Source: Rotaria macrura (taxonomy: Eukaryota; Rotifera; Eurotatoria; Philodinida; Philodinidae). Taken from it: 64,000 nt of DNA. A model generated the notes under the pieces. That model worked only from the letters and a program-made list of their open reading frames with translations, was not told the origin of the DNA and made no database searches. This document shows positions 35,914 to 46,741 of this stretch, piece after piece (within the stretch, counting starts at the first letter, position 1; each line of letters opens with the position of its first letter). The position numbers were made by a program, and so were the translations under genes. The stretch spans positions 1 to 64,000 of the forward strand of contig OENT01000432.1 in the NCBI GenBank assembly GCA_900239685.1, read 5' to 3'.

Positions 35914-37174
35914 TCATTTCGAAATCAACTTAAGTATTGCCAACAATCGATCATTTACATTTTCATTACCATAATACAAGACAATAGTTGGACGATTTGG
36001 TGATTCTAATTTTGTCACAATTGCCTCATAGCGATCTTTATCTGTGCAAAAAACGAATTCATGATAATGAAAAGTAAAAGACAGTATTCTTCTTAACCTC
36101 ACTTACATAACAGTTCCAAACATTCAGTACTCATTGCATCCGAAATTGAATCCATTGCTATTGTTGTCGGTAAACCAGAAAGTGAACACTCGATACAACA
36201 TGATGGACATGCTCGAAATCTACATCGAACTAAATAATAATGTTCGATCAAGATGAACACTTACATATCTGGTAAACGACGAAGATCTTTAATAAACATA
36301 CGAATATTTAACTGTTTATATTTACATAGAAAATTTCTTACCGCTTCGTGCACATAATAGCATTGCACCTGAATCAATACATAAAACATTGACACCTGTT
36401 TCAACTACACTCATACATTGACCACGAAACCATTTTTTTTCATGATAAAGAGCTACTAAATCTTGCTCTTTAGGTCTATTAGTAATCATAATTTAATATT
36501 CTGTAGCTGTTCGATAAGTGGATACCTACTTATAAACACTAGTCGAAGGTTGAATAAGTTCATCACACGTATTCATATCTTTAAATAATTTTGTCGCTCG
36601 ATTATAATCATCACCAAACATAATATAAACACGTGAATACGATTCAACATGACAAATAAAAACATTCAATAGATGTTGGCCAACACGTAATTTTGTTGTA
36701 TCTGGCGTTGACACTGTATCTCTTACCGAAGATAATCTACTAGATATTCTGATTGGTTTTGATGTCGAGCTATTTTTCGACGATTTATCATTATTGGATT
36801 TTCTATTATATTTTTGATCGATAGCAGTCTGTTCAGCATCTATGGTCGAAACAATATAACTCAAGTACTTTCGAATGAAAAATAAAAAATGAGAAATATC
36901 CTTCTTTTTTCACTATTGCACTACCTGTTAGCATAAAATTACCAACAAAATGTTCAGATTGTATTTCGCCAACATTCGACTTCGGTACCCATGAGCGTTT
37001 AGCTGGTGTTGCTATTGTACTTGATGCTTCTTCTTTGTCCACAGTACTTTCGGACAATGTCAACGTTGATAAGATTGTGTCGGGAGCGTTAAAACGATGT
37101 TGTTTCTCTATATCGCCATCCGAGATGCGTACTTCTAAATTGGACCAATTAAGTCGACCACGACGGGATCCCAT
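35914..37174 (-). CDS. Tudor-domain protein (extended Tudor/SN-like), 6 exons
   Basis: Tudor domains bind methylated arginine or lysine and are typical of germline and small-RNA proteins. Exons 37174-36925, 36839-36530, 36475-36342, 36286-36265, 36219-36107 and 36041-35914 join in frame to 318 residues. Residues 1-150 are low complexity, rich in Ser, Thr and Lys. The domain starts LRVGQHLLNVFICHVESYSR (N-terminal part of an extended Tudor). The core then reads LVALYHEKKWFRGQC, VLCIDSGAMLLC (canonical VxFxDYGN altered to IDSGA), DLRRLPDIF and CxLSGLPTT. The sequence ends in the SN-like strand/helix portion. Exon 4 is a 22-nt microexon. The missing Tyr and Asn of DYGN could reduce methyl-ligand binding. 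Divergent from malate synthase, 674 bp apart. The exact TDRD subgroup is unknown. Confidence 0.78.
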
Positions 37175-37848
37175 ATTAGAGAAAGAAAGAATTTAAATCG
37201 GCTCGATGGAATTATATCAAATACACCGACGCACACATACACACAAAGATAATAACTGAGAATGACGAATGAAAGAAAAGAAGAGAGATCGATAGAGATA
37301 AACGAACGATAGATACACAACTTAAAGTGGGTATTTATTGTGATCAATTGTAAAATTTAAGAATGTTAATCTTATTTTTCGTGTTGCTTGTATTTGGAAT
37401 TATTTCTATGAATCTATTTTGAAATAAATGAATTGAAATAATAAAATTTTCATAGTTTTCCGTATTTCTCTTTCTTTACATTCGAGCTAATAGAGACACC
37501 AACAAACGTTGTTTTCTATTTCATTCAATATATACATACGATATTGAAAGAATAAGATCAATGATTAGCAGTGACATCTGATATAATTATTTGTCAATAG
37601 TGAATATTCGGTTATGTAGTCGAACGTCAACAAGCCCATCATATAACCAGGTGATAAAGTTTTATTTTTTGGGACTTGAAATATAGATACGATAAGAGGT
37701 GAAAGAAAAGCAGACCTAACTTGTATAGACTCGAAAGCAGTGTGATTTATATTTTTAAAAAAAGCAAAGAAACAACAAACTCGCACACACTTATTATCAA
37801 GCAAAGTAATCTGTTGTTGTTATTTTTAAGTATAAAATATTCTTAATA
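37175..37848. promoter_or_regulatory. Divergent Tudor / malate synthase intergenic region
   Basis: 674 bp between two divergent start codons, so it must contain both promoters and 5' UTRs. TATTTTTAAG, an acceptor-like string, lies about 20 nt before the malate synthase ATG. No specific motif could be assigned. Confidence 0.5.
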
Positions 37849-40180
37849 ATGACCAGTGGACGAGTACGAGTCGGTGGGTTACACATATCTAAGATTCTGT
37901 TCAATTTCGTGAGTAAAGAAGTCATACCTGGTACAAATGTTAATCCTATCGCATTTTGGACTGGTGTACAATCAATTATTTCTGAACTTGCACCAATTAA
38001 TCATAGTTTATTAAAAAAACGTGATGAATTTCAAATGAAAATCGATGAGTGGCATCGAACGCATCAAGGAAAACATAATGACATAGCTAAATACAAAACA
38101 TTTTTATACGATATTGGTTATTTATGTCGACGAAATACTGCTGATAATTTTCAAATCAGCACAACTAATGTTGATGATGAAATTTCTGTTCAAGCCGGTT
38201 CACAATTAGTTGTACCATTGATGAATGCTCGATTTACATTGAATGCAGCAAATTCACGCTGGGGCTCTCTGTACGATGCTTTATATGGAACCGATGCTAT
38301 TCCTGAAAGTGATGGTTGTGAAAAAACAGGCAACTATAATAAAAAACGAGGCGATCGAGTTATTGCATTCACACGTAAATTTTTGGATCAATATGTTCCA
38401 TTAGTTAATGGCTCATCTCATGTCAATGCTAAGAAATATAGTATTGAGCATGGAGAATTAAAAGTAAGAAAGATTTTCTTCGTATGACTTTTCAAGCGTC
38501 ATACTTTAAAAATGAAAGAAACGATAGTAGATCTCGTCTTCTTCTTTTGTTGGATAGGTTACTTTACAAGATGATACCGTCGTTGGATTAAAATCTACTA
38601 ATCAATTTGTTGGTTATCAAGGTGACGCTAATGCACCTAATTCTATTCTTCTCCTACATCATGGTCTTCATATTGAAATTCAAATTGATCGACCTCATTG
38701 TCGAAATGATGCTGCCGGAATTAGAGATGTATTTCTTGAAGCAGCCTTGACTACTATTGTTGATTGTGAAGATTCGATAGCAGCAGTGGATGCAGACGAT
38801 AAGGTTGAATTATATCGTAATTGGCTTGGATTAATGAAAGGAAATTTAGAAGCTCAATTTCCTAAAGGCAAAACAATGATAACACGAAAACTTAATCCAG
38901 ATCGAATTTACGTATCAAAAACAGGGGCTAGATTACAATTGCCCGGTCGATCTCTTCTCTTTATTCGTCACGTTGGTCATTTCTTATATACAGATGCAAT
39001 ATTAGATAAAGATAATCGTGAAATTCCAGAAGGTATTCTCGATGCCGTTATAACAACATTAATTGCTATACATGATCTCAAGGGTACGTCAACTAATGGC
39101 ATTAAGAATAGTCGTACTGGTTCTATTTATGTTGTAAAACCCAAACAACATGGTCCAGAAGAAGTTGCATTTACTTCACGCCTTTTTTCACGTGTTGAAG
39201 ATCTTCTTAAATTGCCACGATATACACTGAAAATGGGCGTCATGGATGAAGAACGTCGTACAACACTCAATCTTAGCGAATGTATTCGCGAGGCAAAGGA
39301 TCGACTTGTTTTCATTAATACAGGATTTCTCGATCGAACCGGGGATGACATTCATACAACAATGGAAGCAGGTCCTCTCGTACGTAAAGGTCAAATGAAA
39401 GAAGCTAAATGGCTAGCTGCCTATGAAAAGAATAATGTTGAAATCGGTCTAAGACATGGTCTACCAGGCAAAGCTCAGATTGGCAAAGGAATGTGGGCTA
39501 TGCCTGATATGATGGCAGCAATGCTTCAACAAAAGATTGTTCATCCTCAAGCAGGAGCAACGTGTGCTTGGGTGCCATCGCCAACTGCAGCTACTCTACA
39601 CACTTTACATTATCATCAGGTCGATGTTTTTGCTCGTCAAAATCTATTATCTTCATCGTCTTTGTCGAACGATTATCTTGATGACTTGTTAACTATTCCA
39701 GTTCTTACGATGAAACTGCCATCGGAAGACATTCAGCGTGAGCTAGATAATAATGCACAAAGTATACTTGGTTATGTTGTTCGCTGGATCGACCAAGGTA
39801 TCGGTTGTTCAAAAGTACCCGATATAAATAATATTGGATTAATGGAAGATCGAGCAACATTGCGTATTTCCAGTCAATTGATTGCCAATTGGTTACGACA
39901 CAATATTGTTACTAAACAACAAATAATAGAAACTTTTCAACGTATGGCGAAAACTGTTGATCAACAAAATGCTGATAGTCCTGAGTATCTACCAATGGCA
40001 GTTAATTTCAATCAAAATATAGCTTTTCAAGCTGCACTTGAACTTGTACTTGATGGAACGAAACAACCCAATGGTTATACAGAACTTATTTTGCATCGGC
40101 GACGACGTGAATTCAAAGCTCGAAAACAACAAGAAGAATCACAAAACAAGCCAACGGCACCACTTCGTAGTTCTCTGTGA
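37849..40180 (+). CDS. glcB: Malate synthase G (bacterial-type isoform)
   Basis: Condenses glyoxylate with acetyl-CoA to malate, the second glyoxylate-shunt step. Exons 37849-38463 and 38558-40180 flank a 94-bp intron and give 745 residues; the bacterial G isoform has about 720. The match runs the full length: [67 protein letters not shown]. Active-site residues by alignment with E. coli: Arg342 (LLFIRHVGH), Glu436 (MDEERR), Asp464 (FLDRTGD), Cys622 (GIGCSKVPD) and Asp636 (MEDRATLR), equivalent to R338, E427, D455, C617 and D631. The Cys688 equivalent is Ile. The C-terminus (RSSL) is not a canonical peroxisomal signal. Spliceosomal intron, AT-rich codons and animal neighbours show a resident nuclear gene, probably of bacterial origin. 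A possible AATAAA lies at 40650-40655. Confidence 0.96.
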
Positions 40181-41832
40181 GGTGATATTTTCTTGGATGT
40201 TTACTTTGGTATTTTTTCTCGTAATTCTTATTCATCAAGAGAACAGTATTGATTCCAATTTTCTTAGTAATTTCTATTTTTTTTTGTAAAAGTAGATCAA
40301 TAGAAATAATTGCGTAGTCTTTCGCTAGTATATTCTATGACTGTTCAATTTGTTTCCAGACTTACTCTTTTGATACATCTTAAAAAACAGAGTTCACTCT
40401 ACACAATTTATTGTTGCTCTTGTAATTTTGATTCTATTCTCAAGATTGAAAATGCAACGAAGAGCAAAATGTATTTCATCAAATTCTATCATTACATGAA
40501 TAACCTATGCCGTTTGAAAGAACATATTAAAATCAATCAGAAAAAAAAATTAAATATTAAATAAGACCATCGATTGATTTCTATGAAATGGTTCAAAAAT
40601 TATTTTTATGCTAAGATTTCAATTTCCAATTGTCATGATTTCACTCATGAATAAAAGGGTTAGGAAAATTATTGATTAATAAGTGCTCGACAAAAAAATG
40701 AATAACATGATTTTCTAGTTTAATAAAATATGTCGAAATGTCAATAGGAAATCTCCACTATTATTGTAAGTATTTTAACAGATAAAATCCTTTTCGAATT
40801 AACAGTCAGATTGATAACGAAAGTTCTACAATAGTCAACGATGTATATCTATTTTCAAAAAAGAAACAATACAAATTATTTTTCAAATTTTCGACGCCAA
40901 GGAAGTTCATCATGTTTTTCAATTCAAATCTAAGATCTCTTGTAAATGATTTTCTGAATCTTGAGATTTACCAGTCTGGTCGGAACTGAAGACATGAGTA
41001 CTCAATCAACTTGTCAGAAATGAGATGAGAAAATATTCAGTGATGTTAATGTAATCTCTAGTAATATTTCCTAATCAGTCAGATTGGATGAGAGATCTGA
41101 GTGTACTCATAACTGAATCACACAATCTTGATATAAATTTTCATGTTATTATCTTTAGTACACACATCTATATTATAGTAAATAATCAAAATTTTTTCTA
41201 GTGAACCACATAATTAACAATGTAATCATCAGAGTTATGTTCACTGTAAACATCTGTATATATACTGAGACTTGTCGTTGATTTTTTCTGCAGCAATTCA
41301 TCAAGTATAAATAAAACTCGAATATTCATAAGTAGCATATAACGATTGTTCATAACCTTGAATAACATATTTTTTTGAAATGATCTCTCGCATGTGTCTT
41401 AATCGTAGTAAGAACAAACCAATGTTTTTCTACGACATTTTGCCTCAACATTTTGATGATTCAATTTCAATGATATAGCAATGTTTACTTTTCATGCTTT
41501 AGAGATTTTTCAATACATTGGACTTTTACTGAATGAATTCTGCATAGGAAGTTAATGGATTTTGAAAAATCATTATTTGGAGCGTATGTGACTACATTAG
41601 ACTAATGAATCATTGCTATCTATATTTTTTGTTTTGTTCTAGTTGTCATCAGACGAATTAAAAACAGCAATAATGACGTTACGCAAATAAACAATTTCAA
41701 TTTGTCTGTATTTCTTATCACAACAGAGAATGGTTGTGTAAGATTACATATTCAAAACAAGTGTGCACGGTCATTTCTCTTTTTCATTTATTTATTCGAA
41801 ACATTTTTCAATATTTATAAAAATTTTCTACG
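40181..41832. other. Intergenic stretch
   Basis: Between malate synthase and tetraspanin 2, both on the plus strand. It holds their 3' and 5' flanks. Only short AT-rich frames occur, none recognised. Confidence 0.5.
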
Positions 41833-42687
41833 ATGGTAAAAACACGAACATGTGTTGTTGCATTTATGCGAGGAATACTACTTATTTTGAACACTCTGTT
41901 TTTCTTTGTTGGTATCGGATTAATTGGTCTTGGCATCTACATCAAAGTTAACAATAAATTTTCCGCCGTGTTAAACAAACTTACCGAGGTCAGCAGTTTC
42001 GAAGGCCAGTCATTGGGCTTTCTAGCTTTCGTTCTGATTGGTGGAGGTGTTTTCACAATTCTGATTGCAGTGTGCGGTTGTATAGGTAACTATCTGAATA
42101 TATATTTATATATATATAGATGCATATGAGATGTACCCATGCATTATTTTATAAATTATATTCACATAGGAACTTCATATGATAATCGATGTTTATTATG
42201 CACATACGGTCTTATTCTTGGTATTTTGATGCTTATCGAATTTATTGGTTTTATAATGGCATTCGCTTACAAAGAGAAGCTTGAATCAGTGTACAAAGAT
42301 AGTTTAACAACAGTTTTTACCAATGCTTTGTCGAAAAACGAGACAAAAGTATTGGATGTATTTCATGATATGGAAAATTCCTTAAAGTGTTGTGGTGTAA
42401 ATGGCTTAACAGATTACACATCGCAAAGATTACAACCACCTCCGTCGTGTTTCGTATATATAAAAGGCTGTTCAAATATTATAATTGATTTACTACAGAA
42501 AAATTTACCAATCATTGGCGGTGTTTTAGGTGGTGTTCTATTCTTGGAACTATTGGGTTTTACAGGTGCAATCATCTTAGCTGTACCACGCAAACATAAA
42601 TCGGATGAAATTTTGACAACGAATCCCGTAGAAGTGGTTTTGCAAGTTATACCAGGTCGACGCCGTAACTATACTCGAGTTCAATAA
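41833..42687 (+). CDS. Tetraspanin, 4-Cys large loop
   Basis: Exons 41833-42085 and 42170-42687 (84-bp intron) join in phase to 256 residues. TM1 is about 10-36 (FMRGILLILNTLFFFVGIGL), TM2 about 60-84 ending GCIG, TM3 about 93-117 and TM4 about 198-222. The large loop has CCG at 158-160 plus Cys178 (PPSC) and Cys185 (KGC), a four-cysteine pattern. Cys 91/94 and the CGCIG after TM2 suit palmitoylation. The C-terminus is basic (GRRRNY). AATAAA overlaps the stop (42683-42688), with another at 42713-42718. The intron falls at the same place as in tetraspanin 1 (just after TM2, phase 1), suggesting common ancestry despite low sequence similarity. Confidence 0.92.
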
Positions 42688-43024
42688 ATTGGAAAAACAA
42701 AGTGAATAGTTAAATAAAATTACATAAAAATGTTCATACATATTATTTTTCTTTTAAATAATCAAAATTTTTCTTTTGTTGTTTATTTGTCAAAACATTG
42801 TAAGATAAACAAATAATAATGAGAAGCAAATAAACAATTGAGTGTATCATTTTTAGATACTAACTAAATCATGAAAAACATTAAATAGATTATGAATTTT
42901 AACAAGATCTACAATAACTATTTGTTTTATGTAGATCAAGAAAAAAGACAATGAGAAAAACAAAATAAGGACGGATAACAAATTGAGAGTAATACGATAA
43001 ATAATTTTACTCATGATGCAGTCA
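42688..43024. other. Short convergent intergenic region
   Basis: 337 bp between the ends of tetraspanin 2 (+) and the GalT-like gene (-). It contains the tetraspanin poly(A) signal region and nothing else recognised. Confidence 0.6.
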
Positions 43025-45523
43025 CTATTTTTGACGTTTTTCTATACCCTCTTTCAATTGTTGATAGAGTACATAACGATCTTTGCCAATCACCGAACTC
43101 TAAAATAGCTACAATTTAAGAATGAATAAGACAACAGTTACATGTGTACCGTATATAAATCGAGTCCATTCATATCCGATCGCAAATTAGTAACAGGATT
43201 TCGAAAAACAAGACGACATACGACTGGCATTTCATGACCATTCATTGATGTTTCATTCTGTAAGGAGCAAAATAGAACAAATCGACAAATTTATTTACAA
43301 ATCTTCTTACCATAGGAGGTAAATACATTCCGAAACTAAAACTATATTCATGAAGATCATCAATAAAAGCTAGAAGTCGATATATTAACTATATATTTAA
43401 CAAGATTGTTTTCACTGCTCACTTCGTAATACTAGATGTACGGCTTTATAAAAATTTCTATTCAAGTTTTCATCCATAATCATTATTTCGAGATCTTTAA
43501 TTGGTGTCTATAGAAAAACAATGCGCTTAATGATAAATAAATTAAATGTAGATAGAATTCAACAAACAAGATGTACGATAACATGTGCAGTGCCAATTCT
43601 TATTGCTAAACCTAATACTTCATGAATAAAGAGATAGTCATTGAAGTAATTTCTACCATTGTTTTTTTGTGCATAATAACGAGCACCTTGTCTTGTTCGT
43701 TCAATATTTCCATAGTAAATATCATAACCTAGACTAGCTTGTAGATGTGTATGTATTTGTGAAGCACCACTTTTCGGCATAGCATCCCATATCATTTCAG
43801 GACATGTGTACATTGGTTCTATTGAATAAGCTTTACGAAACCATTCTTGTGCTAACTCAAACATATCGGCTAATTCATCTTCTGTTAAATGTAATGTATC
43901 ATGATTACGTGATACAACAAGTGTATGCCAACGATCATATTTAAACGTATTAGCAGCTGTATATGAAAGACGATGCTCAATACGTCCAAAATTATCTTCA
44001 GCTGTTGAACTAAAACGAAGAAATATATAATATCAAGAATGGCTTATTTATAGCAGATATTACAAAAGATTTCCCTAGTAAATCTATTTTTATTTTGAAT
44101 AGACAACAGCTACTATGAAATCGTTTCATTCCACAAATGATGTAAAATGAATAAATGAAATATTCTCCAATGATTTCTTCGATGTGCAGTATCGTAGAAA
44201 AGTAATGTCATCGATGTTTAATTGTTATATTAGTTGTACTTAGATCCGTTTTGGAATTCAATAATCACGTTGCGATAGAGAAAAGCATAAAAACATGTTT
44301 ACAATTTATTGAACATTTAGAAAACAAAAGGCACTGGCTGTAAACTATTCACAATATATGTTTTAGAGAATAGTTCTAGGTTGTCGTAGAATCAAAAGTT
44401 TCATTCAATAGAAATCTCTTATTTATTATGTTTTTCAAAAGAGAGAACCGTGTGTGAATATTTCAATTAGTACTTTTGTAGTGCAAATCAAAATAAACTG
44501 CATCTCTATCATCTGTAAGAAAACAAAAACAAAATCTTACTTGAGATAACTTTTTCCACAAAAATCACAATTTTTCTTGCTACTTTCAAGCAATTGTAGT
44601 GTACTGAAATTAAAAGAAGTAGGATAGTCAGCATAAATTTATTCATGAACATAAACGATTTAGAGAGATAATCAAATGCATATACAATAGACAGCATGCA
44701 AGAAGCATTCCTATTTATGATAATCATGAAAATCGTACTATTTTTCAGGTGATATTTCACTTTTAGTTTGTGGTCGTTGACTACGCATATAGTTGTATAA
44801 CATTTCTTCATGTGTATATCGATTGTAGATTTTAATGATACGCTTTAAAAAGATTAGATTACATGTTTTTTTGTTAAATTGGTTTAGAATTTATTTTTTT
44901 TTCACAGTAATTTTCCTATTTTTTTGGCTTCGTTCGTTGCAATATGTTTCTAGAAATATCGAATTACGTACCTGTTTTTTAATTTGTTCTAGAAGTTCTC
45001 GATCATTATTTAACCATTGATTTATTTTATTTAGATAAACTGGTGATAATTTCAATAGACCGAAAATTTCTTCGAGACGAAATAAAGCATCGAATGTTGT
45101 GGCGAATTGCCTAGAATGGAGAATCATTTTTTCCTTGTTTTATATTTTTTGTTCGAACAGAACAAATCTGACAAGCCAAGAACGAACCGACATATTGAAT
45201 GTGTTGATAAATGTGCATTATTCACATATTGAGGAAGATTTTCTAGAACAAATTTTTGCGATAGTTTACTTTTCAAACAATACTTTTGATACCAAAGCTA
45301 AAGGAAAATTAAATTAATTATTTTGAGAAAAAAAATATTATTTTTGATGACAAACAGATGGATATGGATCAGAGATGATTTTAAATTTTTCACTTTTTAT
45401 TGGCACATGAATTTCTGTTGGTACAGCTGGCTCAAAGGCGTACTGTATTTGATAGAATAAAATAATAAGACACAAGGCAATAAAAAATAATAATAATGAT
45501 GATACATCTCGTAGAATATGCAT
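43025..45523 (-). CDS. GalT/HIT-superfamily protein with N-terminal membrane anchor, 10 exons
   Basis: Exons 45523-45352, 45297-45270, 45110-44972, 44842-44739, 44603-44541, 44009-43568, 43507-43423, 43369-43311, 43257-43150 and 43099-43025 join in frame to 424 residues. Residues 7-25 form one hydrophobic helix after a short basic N-terminus (signal anchor, type II). A zinc-type CDFC pair lies at 160-163. The motif QIHTHLQ (253-259) has the His-x-His-x-Gln arrangement of galactose-1-phosphate uridylyltransferase, whose second His is nucleotidylated; the surrounding RWHTLVVSRNHDTLHLTEDE and GASQIHTHLQASLGYD fit that superfamily. It may therefore be a nucleotidyltransferase or nucleotide phosphorylase, substrate unknown. 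The first two exons are least certain: donor GTCATC and a 28-nt microexon. The membrane anchor depends on them. Confidence 0.65.
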
Positions 45524-46741
45524 TTGAACCAATAATTTACTTATGAAATAAAAAGTCAATCGGAATAGAACAAGCTAAAAATAATAAAACAGAGATAGAA
45601 TAAAATCTTGAAAATTTAAGAAACAATCATTGTTATGAATTGATTACAAACAACTATAAGACACTCTGCCAAAGAAATCAATAAATTATTGTTTATGCTT
45701 TAGGTTGATTTTAATCAACCATCGATTATAAATATTTTTTATTTCTTTCTCAATCATGATTTGTTCGAGAATAAAACAAAAATTCATCTTCACCTTTTCG
45801 ATTTCATGACTCAATTCAATTCAATTCAAATATCTTGATATATATTCATCTAAAATAATAACATGAATTTTTCAATTAAGCAAAATGAATTATAATTACA
45901 AAGTCGACTTTTCTAATTGCGTAGTATTGTTTAACTTTAATTGATTTAAATTTAAATCCTAATAAAATGGCTAAAAGGAACTCATTGTCTTTCAGGAGTC
46001 TAATTGATTGTTACTAAAAAAGCGACCTCGACTTTTGAATAGTCATGTGCTTAACCAATTGATAATTGTTCCGTTTCTATCATTTCTCTATGATTCATCG
46101 GTTCCTTTTTCAGTATATCTGACAAGCAGAAGAGAAGAGAAGAGAAGAGAGATACAACACGGTCAAAAGAATGACCGGTAAGGAAAGTAGAAAAATCTCG
46201 TTGTTCATGGTATAGATATTTATAGACACATATATCTATAGATATATCTACCGTATCGTTGATCCTTACAGCTTCATGTACATAGCACAAGACATGGTGC
46301 TTGTGTTTGTACCATAATGCCCCTTTACTCTTCTTCTTTTCTTTCACCCTCTCTCTCTTTTCTGTCTCATTCTCCTTAGGTTCTCTATGGGCGAACGGAG
46401 AAAATGCATGATAAATGCCTGTAGTTTTGAGTGGGTGCTATATTACTATCGTGAGATGTATTCCATTCCATGTCTATACTTATTCTGTCGTTGCTCGATT
46501 TTTAGTTATCCTTCTTGTGTGGGTGTTATTAGTAATAGTGTATTCTATGGCATTATGTCTTTATTTTTTTTTCCATAGATTATTCCGACGAAAACAACAC
46601 TCTCTATACTCTATGCAATAGTGGACTGTTTATCAAGTGTAAGACACAAACAACACCGATTAATCTAGTAAGTTGAATTTGTAACATAATTATCTAAAAG
46701 AAAATCTTTTATTTTTGATATTTTACTGTTGTTCTTTAGCG
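45524..46741. other. Divergent intergenic region with AGAG microsatellite
   Basis: Between the GalT-like gene (-) and CAP (+). It contains an AGAGAAG-type simple repeat (about 46129-46150), a TATCTATAGATATATCT stretch near 46232, and pyrimidine-rich runs. No coding frame was recognised. A short upstream CAP exon could hide here. Confidence 0.5.

Noticed and set aside
36310-36345. 30-bp intron after Tudor exon 3 (acceptor AAACAG)
   Set aside because: Too short and breaks the frame. The acceptor at 36287 (TTATTAAAG) gives a 55-bp intron and preserves the Tudor motif.
39127-39394. Two minus-strand frames inside malate synthase
   Set aside because: Shadows of the conserved plus-strand exon.
46715-46741. 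Earlier in-frame start for CAP
   Set aside because: A splice acceptor (TTCTTTAG) lies between this start and the next ATG, so those residues are most likely intronic or outron.
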